This document shows, piece after piece, positions 46,194 through 57,406 of a DNA stretch of 64,000 nt. The DNA comes from Carallia brachiata (lineage: Eukaryota > Streptophyta > Magnoliopsida > Malpighiales > Rhizophoraceae), in contig JADCRB010000066.1 of NCBI GenBank assembly GCA_021464245.1, positions 2,083,548-2,147,547 on the forward strand, written 5' to 3'. Under the pieces are notes generated by a model, which worked only from the letters and a program-made list of their open reading frames with translations, had not been told where the DNA came from and did not search any database. A program made the position numbers and the translations under genes. Each line of letters starts with the position of its first letter. Position 1 is the first letter of the stretch.

Positions 46194-49100
46194 ATGGCCA
46201 CTTCCAGTTTGTTGCCGGACATGCAAACTTCACTTCTAAACGACGACACCGTTCAGGACTCTGTTGACCACAAAGGCCGCCCGGTCTTCCGATCCACCTC
46301 TGGTGGCTGGAGATCCGCGTTCTTCATAATCGGTGACAAAATTAACCCTCTCTCTCTGGTCTTTTTTTCTTTTTTCGAATGTTTGATGAAGCTTTTGGAC
46401 TTTTGCATCGAATTTTGACCTTTTTTGTCTGGTGTTGAAGGTGTGGAAGTGGCAGAGAGGTTTGCGTATTATGGCATAGGTTCGAACTTAATAATGTACT
46501 TAACGGGCCCGCTAGGCCAATCGACGGCTGTGGCGGCGCAGAACGTGAACGCGTGGTCGGGAGCGGCGACGTTGCTGCCTTTGTTGGGTGCATTTGTTGC
46601 TGATTCTTTCCTTGGCAGATACCGCACCATTGTCCTTGCTTCTTTCATCTACATCATTGTACTCTCTCCTTCTCTCTCACACATTCACACACACACGACC
46701 ACAGAGAGTGTTGTTTTGTAGACAAGAAATTTTTAGGAGTCATTGGAAGTAAAACTGGTAAAATACTACAAACAGATACAGCAAATCTTGGGATAAGTTT
46801 TTTTTTTTTAAGAAAAAATTTATACATTCATTTTCCAATTGGCAAAATTGAGCACCCGAGATGTTGGGAGTGGGGGATAGGGCAAGACTGAACCCAAAAA
46901 AAAAAAACATATGCTTTTGTTGATATCAATCAAACAACATTCTGGGACTGTTTGAATTGAAGGGCTGCCTCCACAATCAGGCATTGTCCTTTATGAACCA
47001 TAGAATCTATTTTTAGAAGCACTACTCGTTCTCCTCATATCACTTTTCTTTTGGCTTCAATAATCAATACATTTTTTTTTTTCTTATTTGGAAATACTGC
47101 GTCATTAGAATTAACAAATTGGATGCCGGGTTATTTGGTTGGAGAATGTGGCATGCCGCACAATCAACTAATTTAGAGCCTCGATGGATTGTTAATGGTG
47201 TGCTATTATTGAAAGAATAAAAAAGCTTATACACTTATTTGCAATGAATTACAAATTGTGCTGAAATTTAGGAAGTAGTTTTTTTTTTTTTTTTAATGTT
47301 ATTTACCCATTAAAAGGAAATTTTTAACTTTTGAACTTTTGTTCTTCCTTCTACTTGAAAAGCGGAGAACAAAATACATTAAACAATATAGGCATATTGC
47401 AGCAAAATTCAACTGTTTCCTGCTTTACTTAAAAGTGGTTGTGGCAGAGCCTCGCACCATTTTGTTCCAATACCAACATCGTGAATCTCTTTGGAACATC
47501 TTTTTCTTGCACCTCCATTTGAAAACCAAAATATAGTGAAATAGGAACCTTTTTGCCTTCTTCATTCTTGGGCAACTTGACAAAATACTGTCCTTGTTTG
47601 CTGTAAATATTGTAATTTTCGGCTTTGGTTAAAAGTTCTGCCATCTTGGAATCAATAACAGGGACTTGGCCTGCTAACACTGTCAGCTATGCTTCCTTCT
47701 CTCAGCGGTTCTGACTGCCAAGACATCAATCGTATCACCTCGTGTTCTCCTATTTCACTTCAGGCAGTTTTATTCTTCTTCTCTCTGTATCTAGTAGCGA
47801 TTGCACAAGGTGCGCACAAACCTTGTGCCCAGGCTTTTGGAGCTGATCAGTTTGACGGACAAGATCCCGAGGAGTGCAAAGCAAAATCTTCATTCTTCAA
47901 TTGGTGGTTCTTTTGCGTATGTGTAGGAGCCTTGGTGGCGATACTGGTCGTAAGTTACATACAGGACAACCTTAATTGGGGTCTTGGGTTTGGAATTCCT
48001 TGCATTATGATGGTTGTCGCCCTTGTCATTTTCTTACTTGGAACTAAGACATATCGTTTGAGTACCAAAGGCGAAGAGAAAAGTGCCTTCCTGAGAATAG
48101 GTTGTGTATTCATTGCAACAATTAAGAATTGGCGAACTTTGCCTCTTGCAATAGCTGCTAAGGAAGAAGCTCATGGAATCCTGCCTCACCAGAGTTCTGA
48201 GCAATTAAAGTAAGAGATATTTTTTGCGTAGTTTGGCAGTTGAAAAAGATGCACCAAGATGTCTGAAAGTTTTTCAATATTAAAAACTTGATGTCGTAAC
48301 TTTGAAGATTTTGGATTCAGAATAAGAGATATTTTTCACAAATGGCAATACTTTCCGTGTGCAATATGGATTCATTATGCTTTGCTGTCTTCAATTCTTG
48401 TTGATTAATATCCATCTACATGTTTTCATAGCAGCAACTTAGCTGTGGAATTGGAATAACTTTATTCATATCATATCCCTTTACCTATGGTGCCCCTTAT
48501 ACTGTCGGTGGCATTGAGAAAATTTTCATACGCTTCAAAGTGCTATTTAATTACCTTTTCTTTATCCTAGATTCTCTGAGATAGAACGTTTGGGAATTAA
48601 TGTGCCAGGTTCCTGAACAAAGCCCTGATAGCACCAAATGGCTTAGTGGAAGATGACAAGTTGTGTAGTCTGAATGATGTTGAAGAAGCCAAGGCAGTAC
48701 TCAGACTTGTTCCTATATGGATTACATGCTTGGTTTTTGCTATTGTCTATGCTCAATCCCCTACTTTCTACACTAAGCAAGGAGTGACTTTGGATAGATC
48801 AATCATTCCAGGTTTTGACATTCCAGCAGCTTCCCTCCAGTCTTTTATAAGTCTTTCCATTGTTCTCTTCGTACCAATCTATGACCGCTTCTTTGTTCCC
48901 TTGGCAAGAATTTTTACTAGGAAAACTTCTGGAATTACAATGCTTCAGAGAATTGGAACTGGGATTTTCTTATCTGTTCTGTGTATGGTAATTGCTGCAC
49001 TAGTCGAGATGAAGAGATTAAAAACAGCTCAAGAGTTTAGATTAGTTGATATGCCAAATGTTACAGTTCCAATGAGCATTTGGTGGCTAATGCCACAGTA

Positions 49101-49425
49101 TGCCTTGTTTGGAGTTGCTGAGGTGTTTGCCAATGTTGGTCTGCAAGAGTTCTTCTACGATCAGGTCCCTAGTGATTTGAGGAGTGTTGGTCTTTCTCTC
49201 TACCTTAGCATCTTTGGTGTGGGGAGCTTTTTAAGTAGCTTTCTCGTCTCAATTATCGAGAAGGCAACTAGTGGGAATGGTCGCGATAGCTGGTTTGCTA
49301 ATAATCTTAATAGGGCTCATCTTGATTACTTCTACTGGCTGCTTGCTGGTCTAAGTGCAGTACAATTGGTTGCTTTCTTGTATTTTGCAAAATATTATGT
49401 TTATACTAGGGGAGGCAGGACGTAG
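46194..49425 (+). CDS. NPF5.10-like transporter, copy B (intact)
   Basis: The only fully open member of the array. Exons are 46194-46332, 46441-46658, 47662-48209 and 48609-49425, joining without frame conflict to 573 aa, the usual NPF length. Seen: cytosolic N-terminus ending [11 protein letters not shown], proton-coupling [40 protein letters not shown] after TM2, [30 protein letters not shown] before the central loop, FLNKALIAP after the loop and a C-terminal helix ending [11 protein letters not shown]. Twelve TM segments are expected. Closest by recall to Arabidopsis NPF5.10-5.16, some of which (NPF5.11, 5.12 and 5.16) are reported tonoplast nitrate transporters; substrate and membrane here are inference. 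The start ATG is conserved in all four units. Unlike the NPF at 9,267, there is no intron after YIQ. A ~1-kb insertion lies about 75 bases upstream of the ATG. Confidence 0.95.
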
Positions 49426-50250
49426 ATGAGGTGCCTTGAGTCGTTGCAATTGGTAGTGCAACTGCGCTGTAAATCAAGCTTGTACATATTATATTATGGG
49501 CCTGTTCGATTATGTTATCTTTTTTGGATTTCCTTTTTGCTCACCGTGAAACAACAGAAAGCTTGTTTATCTGGTTTATTGGCAATGCAATTGTCTTGTG
49601 TCTCAATCTCTCTGCATGTCTCTCTCATCCTCTGATGCATGAGGCAGTGCTTTGGGCCAATTACGGATGAAGATTCTCTGCCATGTGTCAAGAAAACAGA
49701 GATTCGCAAGAGAGGCAGAAAAATTAGTTGGAGAATTGGTTAGTGGTGGTGGAAGTGATTGTGTACTTGAGATCCATTGTTTTAATGTATTAGTTGATTG
49801 ATCAGTGTAATTGGTTGACGATCAACACATTCTCTGGTATAAATGATTGTAATGAATGTACAGAGATCAGATTGAACAGTAACACAATAATACAATCTCT
49901 CTCCTTCTTCGTCTTCTTATTCTTCTCCTTCTTCTTCTTGCTGCAGATGCCTTTTGTTGTGGCCTGTTTAAAACAAGTTTCTGGTTTGAAATGGTATGCA
50001 CATCAACTTGTTTGATTGTTTGCTTCATTGTATTTGTGACTGCTAATCTTCTTTTCGTATATGCAAACAAAATTTCATTAAATATGCAGCCTTCTGCATT
50101 TCTGTTCCACACCCTTTGCTTATGATTTACGGTTTGAAATGGGTTGAGAGCTTAATAACACCTTTTTGAGCCTGCCTAGTCACTTCTGCAGATTTCGTGG
50201 TTCTGTGAAGTTTATATCAAAAGAATGTGATTTTTATATGTAAGCTCCAG

Positions 50251-50360
50251 ATATAATTGAGAACTTGCACAAGATGGTGATGGCTATCATTCAGACATCT
50301 GTTGACATCGTCCTTGTGGAGGCAGAAGCCATGCTTAAAATGGCATTCGAGCATTTGTAG
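50251..50360 (+). other. Recurring exon-like fragment X, open B-unit copy
   Basis: After the acceptor-like 'gctccag' there is a 36-codon open frame ending in TAG at 50358-50360, containing IIQTSVDIVLVEAEAML. Related but broken pieces lie at the same relative place in units A (38475-38574) and C (58382-58489). It may be the last exon of an unrelated gene caught in the duplicated segment, or an alternative NPF 3' exon. I do not recognise the family. Confidence 0.4.
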
Positions 50361-52779
50361 GAGTTGCAATTTGAGCATTTGTAGGAGTCGGCAATCAGTG
50401 ACTAGCAGATGTGCTAAAGGTAGGCCACACTAATCTTCACCTTGTTTGCTTCAATCTTGCTTGCCAGTTTGCAGTTCCTGTGTTCATTTTGCCGTGTTCC
50501 CTTTTATCTTTCTCGGTGAATCAGTCTAATTGATCAGTCATTAAGACATTAATCTCTTCTACTACACTTCAACATCTTTTATAGGTTTTCTGAAAACGTT
50601 GTTATAGATGAGAAACACTACTCACGTGATCGATCATTTCCGGGCGCCGAGTAAATAATTAATTCAATGGAAGCATGTAATTTTGTTGGAATTTTTGCTC
50701 ATTTTGATGGAACCTGAGAAAAACTATTGTTGTTTACTTGTTTCATCTTTTTGTTGCTTGATTTTTCTTCCCGTCTTGTGTCTCATTTCTGTTACCTTCT
50801 AGATTTCTAGTTGGTGGTTGTGGTCCGTCATCGACATCCCTTCATCAGTTGCAGCCAGCAAGTTCTTCTCCTCGATTGTTAACCCAAATGCAGCTTGAAT
50901 TAATTTAGCCGCTGTATTGAAAGCATGGGAAAAACTAATATTAAGTTTCCACGTTGTATATTAAGTTTAGATCCATCTTTCATTTGATTTTACAGTCTTC
51001 TAGCCATCAGGAAGGCCCTTTGACTGAGTTTTTGGTGATCCTTTTCAACACCTGAGATCCTTGTGCGTCCTGACATAGTGATTAGTTTGGTATGTTGAAT
51101 CGGACAAGACCGAAGGTTTTGAGTCGAGCCGGAACCTAAACTGAAACTTAAATTGGAATCGAAACCATTGGTTTGAACTGAACTGGAATTGAATCATAAG
51201 ACGGTCTGAATCCGATCCTCATAACCTTGAAATAGTAATCATTGCTTCTAAACAGGAACTAAAACCGAACTCGACCGTCGTCACGTCTTGCTTAAATCAA
51301 ATAAGTTGCTTTTTTTTTTTTTTTTGACCAATGGGCACATCTGAAGAAAGTACTGGTCTCTCTCGCCAAAATTAATGCTTTAGGGAGGATTGCGTCGCTT
51401 TTCACTTTGTTTTCACCCACTTTCTAATTGTACTATTTTTGTGGTCTATCGTTCAGTTAATTTTGTAACCGATTGTATTACATGTCATTTCATCAGGGGT
51501 TCGTGCCCTATGGATTGGATATACAATCTACCGCAGGACCTTCACCTTCTGTTATTTTAAAATTATCATTAATGAATGACTACTTTCTTATGTTAAAAAA
51601 AAAATTAGGATCCAATTGATTCATTGTTGCTACCAGCCCTCAAACCCCCAACCCAGACAAACATGTACCAGATGAATTATGGTCTGATTAGCAGATGTTT
51701 TTAGTGTTTTTGGACAGTACCCATGATTGCTTTTTTTTTTTTTTAATTGGAATCACTTATGATTGCTGATGCACCATATAAATGCCGCCGCATAAGTTCA
51801 TTCGACTGCTTACTTGGGATTTGATATACATATCCAAGTTGAAATTATTATTGTTTAATAATTATTATCTATTATTTACAAAAATAAATACACAAATAGG
51901 TTTTCATTATAAGTTTAATGTTATATATAAATAAATGAGAGTATAGAACTTGAATATAAAAAAAATAATTTCCTCTCCTCTCTCTCTCTTTTTTTTTTTA
52001 ATTTTTTACTTTTCTTTTAAATGTTCTCGTAACATAAATGTGTATTTAGCATATCATATACATGTCCGTAATGTCGGATATTTTTTGAAATTTTTTTTTG
52101 GTGGACAGTGTTTGAGGCGTATTCATGTCTGATAACGGGACGATGCTAAATTTGTTGTGCCAGTGCTTCCTAGAGCGATTTATATTTGACAGAATGAACC
52201 TAGTGGATCAATTTGAAAAATCATATATGGATTAACAAAATTGAATATATTTCAGATAGATTATAGTTCCTTAACGTTACTTTTAGTAAATCACAGTTAA
52301 CTAAATCGGATTGAAATATCATTTTATATGTATATTCTATTTTTGTTTTAATAATATTAAAGATAATACTAATAAAGTTATTAATGAAAAATAAATTATA
52401 GTAAGTATTATTATACCTTAAATAATCAATTATATCTCTTTATATATAATAATAATTATAAATTTCTTTTTAGAAATGAAATAAAAAATTTTCACTGAAA
52501 TTAGAAATTTTAAAAAATCTTTAATGCACTAAACTTTCAGATATCAGAAATTCAGTTTTGATTTTAATGATTTGATTCGGTTAACCAAGAAAAATCCTAA
52601 CAGGAGATCACTTATCAAAGCATAAATAATTTCTCTCACTAGTGCAATCCCTGACTCTGTCTCTTGTTTTTTTTTTTAAATTAAATTTAAGGGAAAAATT
52701 TAAAAAAAAATTGTTTTTTAAGGAGTTGGTATGGGACTCGAGCTACAAATACTACTACGCATTGACATAATTTGTACTA

Positions 52780-52866
52780 TATAGAAAACACATAATTAAT
52801 TTAACTGTTATTTATTTTTTATTTTTTAAATTTAATATATTTTTCATAATTTAATAATTTAAATTT
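52780..52866 (+). repeat. Dispersed AT-rich repeat, copy 4
   Basis: The same block order as at 241-335 and 8,391-8,487 ('acataattaatttaa' then paired 'aatttaata' blocks). It is the most diverged copy. Confidence 0.45.
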
Positions 52867-53750
52867 TTATTTGTCAATTTTGTATTTATTATTATGTGTC
52901 TATCTATTTTTTTTACTTGGTAAATTGTACTTTTTTTTAGATAAAAAAGATATTTATTATGAATATATTAATTATTAATTATATAAGTTAAAGTCAGAAT
53001 AATCTATTTGAATAACTCATTCAACTTAATATATAAAAAATAATATATCATTTAAACACCGATTAAAGTTAAAACATATCGCTCTTAAATCAATCATAGC
53101 CACTACCAAGTTTGAAATGGGCGACCGGCCCTTTTTGTGAAATGAATGTAATGTGTGCTCTCTAAAAGGACAGAAAGACCAGTGGGCCAGTTGGCCAAGG
53201 TTGGAGTTAGGCGTAATTCGAGTTTTGTCAGATAACCAGTGAGGCTAAGCTTAATTTAAGTTTTTAAGATTGTAAATAATAATAAATCGGTCAAAAAAAT
53301 TATAATTAATTTAATAATATTTATTAAATATTATAAAAATTTAATCTTTCAGACAATTTACCGTAAATTACCTGACTTGCCTCTAATAAAACATCCGCCT
53401 GGCGAATTGGTAAAAGCTCAACAACTACTGACCATTTTAAATAACAGAAAAAAAAAAGGAAAAAAAAAGATTAAATGTTCCAAAATATTTTTTAAACAAA
53501 GTCTAAAGTCCTAAATTGATGTTGACTTTTTGCTTTTATTTAATTATAGATACTATATCTTTTTTTTTTTCGGAATCAGTTTTCTGCTTCTTTTTTTTTT
53601 CTTTTAAGAAATATTTTTTTATATTTTATTATGAAATAATTTAGTAATTTGAATGGTGGGATAAATATAGCTTTCCTTCGTTTTAATTTGATAGAACTTT
53701 GAATGATGAGATATATTAGGCGAGGAACGTTCGCTGGTTCCGTTCCTTCA

Positions 53751-53938
53751 ATGGCGGTGTTGAGGACAGCGGAGACCACGGCGTCGTCATTTCCTAGCCG
53801 CTCGCTTCCACGGAGGCCCGGCGCCGGCAGCTAGGCAAGAGACGCGGCGGATTCCTGGTTTGATAGGTCCTCGGAGGACGAGGAGAAAATAGTCGAGTCG
53901 GAGATAGATCGCATGGCCATAATGGAATCACAGAGTTT
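53751..53938 (+). pseudogene. Recurring gene fragment Y, copy upstream of C
   Basis: It starts with ATG and reads MAVLRTAETTASSFPSRSLP, then a TAG at 53832-53834, then DRSSEDEEKIVESEIDRMAI. The 43,153 copy has Leu at the stop position. It ends about 215 bases before the copy C start codon. This is a fragment of an unknown gene's first exon. Confidence 0.5.
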
Positions 53939-54154
53939 TATATTTTTTTTAGTAAATTATTAATATTTTTTTAAATAACAAAAAAAACTTTATTATTAAT
54001 ATTTTTTCTATAATAATGGGAGGACGGCACTTGTCTTTTAGTTAATAAGTACAAAGGTGATAATGCGGGCCCCTTTGTGGCCTTTGTTTCTGATACTAAC
54101 CACCGCTGACTGGCCGCAGCGGCTGTGCTGGCGGCTGACTTGTAATTTACCGGC

Positions 54155-57100
54155 ATGGCCACTTCCATCGTCTGGCCGGACATGCAAACTCCTCTTCTAT
54201 ACGAGGACACTGTTCAGGACTCCGTTGACTACAGAGGCCGCCCGGTCTTCCGATCCACCTCCGGTGGCTGGAGGTCCGCGTTCTTCATATTTGGCGACAA
54301 AATTAACTCTCTCTCTCTCTCTGTTTTTTTTTTGTTTTTTCAAAATTTCATGAAGTTCTTTGAACTTTTGCATCGAATTTTGACGATTTTTGTTTTTGTT
54401 TGTTTGTTTGGGTCGAAGGTGTAGAAGTGGCGGAGAGGTGTGCTTATTATGGGATAGCTTCGAACTTGATCACGTATTTAACGGGCCCGCTGGGCCAGTC
54501 GACGGCTGTGGCGGCGCAGAACGTGAACGTGTGGTCGGGATTGGCGTGGTTGCTGCCTTTGTTGGGTGCATTGGTTGCTGATTCTTTCCTTGGCAGATAC
54601 CGCACCATTGTCCTGGCTTCTTTCAGCTACATCCTTGTACTCTCTCCTTCTCTCTCACACATTCACACACACACGACCACAGAGAGTGTTGTTTTGTAGA
54701 CAATAAATTTTTAGGAGTCATTGGAAGTAAAACTGGTAAAATACTACAAACAGAGATACCAAATCTTGGGCTTTTTTTTTTTTTTTTTTTGTTTATACAT
54801 CATTTTCAAATTGGCAAAATTTAGCACCCGGGATGTTGGGAGTGGGGGATAGGGCAAGAATGAACTGAAAAAAAACATATGCTTTTGTTGTTTCAATCAT
54901 GTAAACAACATTCTGGAAATGTTTGAATTGAAGGGCTGCCTCCACAATCAGGCATTATCCTGTATGAACCATAAAATCTATTGGTGGAAATTGAATTTGT
55001 TGTCTTCATATCATTATATTTTTGGGTTCAATAAGCAATTCAATTTTTTTTTTTTTGGGGGAATTACCACGTTTTGGATTCAATAAGCAATTCATTTTCA
55101 TATCACGTATCATTTGGAAATACCACCAAAGTTTTTCTTTTTTGGAATTAACAAATTGGATGCCGGATTATTTGCTTGGAGAATGTGGCATGCCAGGCAA
55201 GCAACTTATCTACAGCCTCAATGGATTGTTCATGATGTGCTATTATTGAAAGATTACAAAAGCTCGTACACCTATTTGAAATGAATTACAATTTATGCTT
55301 AAGAGACTATGTTTTTTTTTTTATTAATCCATTAAAAGGAAAGTTTTAACTTTTGATGTTCCTTGTACTTGAAACAGAGAGGGAAAAAAAATAAAAACAA
55401 CATAGGCTTATTGCTGTAAAATTCAACTCTTTCCTGCTTTACTTAAAAGTGGCAGCGGCAGTAGCTCGCACCATTTTGTTCCAATACCAACAGCAGGACA
55501 CTCTTTGGAACATCTTTTTCGTGCACCTCCATTTGCCTTTTTGTTTCTTGGGGAACTTGACAGAAATTTTGTCCTCATTTGCTGTAAAAGTAGTGTAATT
55601 TTCAGCTCCATTTAAAAGTTCTGCCACCTTGGAATCAATAACAGGGACTTGGCCTGCTAACTCTGTCAGCTATGCTTCCTTCTCTCAGCAGTCCTGACTG
55701 CCAAGACACCAATCTCATCATGTCATGTTCTCCTATTTTGCTTCAAGCAGTTTTGTTCTTCTTCTCTCTGTATCTAGTAGCAATTGCGCAAGGTGCGCAC
55801 AAACCTTGTGCCCAGGCTTTTGGAGCTGATCAGTTTGATGGACAAGATCTCGAGTAGTCCAAAGCAAAAGCTTCATTCTTCAATTGGTGGTACTTTTCCA
55901 CGTCTGGAGGAGCCTTGGTGGCACTACTGGTCTTAAGCTACATCCAAGACAACCTTAACTGGGTTCTTGGGTTTGGAATTCCTTGTATTATGATGGTTGT
56001 CGCCCTTGTCATTTTCTTACTCGGAACTAAGACATATTGTTTTAGTACGAAAGGCAAAGAGAAAAGTGCCATCTTGAGAATTGGTTGTGTGTTTGTTGCA
56101 ACAATTAGGAATTGGAAAACTACGCCTCCTGCAATAGCTCCCAAGGAAGAAGCTCATGGAATCCTACCACACCAGAGTTCTGAGCAATTAAAGTAAGAGA
56201 TATTTTTTGCATAGTTTGGCAGTTAAAAAAATGCACCAAGATGTGTGATTGTTTTTCAATATGAAAAACTTGGTGCAACTTTGAAGGTTTTTTTATTCAG
56301 AATAAGAGATATTTTTTTGCAAATGGTAGCGCTTGTCGTGTGCAATCTGGCTTCGGGATGCTTTACTGTCTTCAATTCTTATTGATTAATATCTATTTTC
56401 ATGTTTTCATAGCAGCAACTTAGCTGTGGAATTGAAATGACTTTAATCATGTCATATCACTCTACCTATGAAGACCCTTATTTTGTTGGTGGCATTGAGG
56501 ACATTTTCATACGCTTAAAAGTGGTCTTTAATTACCTTTTCTTTATCTTAGATCCTCTATGATAGAACATTTCGGAATTAATGTGCCAGGTTCCTGAACA
56601 AAGCCCTGATTGCACCAAGGGGCTTAGTGGAAGATGACCAGTCGTGTAGCCTGAATGATGTTGAAGAAGCCAAGGCAGTACTGAGGCTTGTTCCTATATG
56701 GGCTACATGCTTGGTTTTCGCTATTGTCTATGCTCGGTCCTCTACTTTCTACACTAAGCAAGGAGTGACTTTGGATAGATCAATCTTTCCAGGTTTCAAC
56801 ATTCCAGCAGCTTCCCTCCAATGTTTTATAAGTCTTCCCATTTTTCTCTTCGTACCAGTCTATGACCGCATCTTTGTTCCCTTGGCAAGAATTTTTACTA
56901 GGAAACCTTCTGGAATTACAATGCTTCAGAGAATTGGAACTGGGATTTTCTTATCTGTTCTGTGTATGGTAATTGCTGCACTAGTCGAGATGAAGAGACT
57001 AAAAGCTGCTCAAGAGTATGGACTAGTTGATATGCCAAATGTTACTATTCCGTTGAGTATTTGGTGGTTAATTCCACAGTATGCCTTGTTTGGAATTGCT

Positions 57101-57406
57101 GAGGTATATACCTTGGTTGGTTTGCAAGAGTTCTTCTATAATCAGGTCTCCAGTGATTTGAGGAGTGTTGGTCTTTCTCTTTACCTCAGCATTGTTGGTG
57201 TTGGGAGCTTTTTAAGCAGCTTTCTCGTCTCTATTATTGAGAAGGCAACTGGAGGAAATGACCGGGATAGCTGGTTTGCTAATAATCTTAATAGGGCTCA
57301 TCTTGATTACTTCTACTGGCTGCTTGCAGGTCTAAGTGCGGTACAGTTTGTTGCTTTCTTGTATTTTGCAAAATATTATGTTTATGCTAGGCAAAGCACA
57401 ACATAG
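54155..57406 (+). pseudogene. NPF5.10-like copy C, nonsense codon and GC donor
   Basis: Exons are 54155-54293, 54419-54636, 55645-56192 and 56590-57406; all four have exactly the lengths of copy B (139, 218, 548 and 817 nt), with no indels. Two lesions: in exon 3, where B reads DPEECKA, codon 55855-55857 is TAG followed by Ser. The intron 1 donor has GC where the other copies have GT (54294-54295), in a weak non-consensus context. The rest is transporter-like: [34 protein letters not shown], and a complete exon 4 from FLNKALIAP to [11 protein letters not shown]. If translated, the product stops after about five TM segments. Equal exon lengths and open frames suggest recent loss of function. 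Sequence error is less likely here because two nearby substitutions (TAG and TCC for TGC) occur together. Confidence 0.85.

Larger units (their letters stand above)
49426..53750. other. 3' flank of copy B and spacer
   Basis: Homologous to the copy A 3' flank to about 52,600, with extra sequence absent from A at about 51,310-51,685. That extra stretch begins with a poly-T run and includes a second A/T-rich block, as retro-insertions often do. The dispersed AT-rich repeat occurs at 52,780-52,866. From 53,100 to 53,750 the sequence matches the region before copies B and D. No complete gene is seen. Confidence 0.6.
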
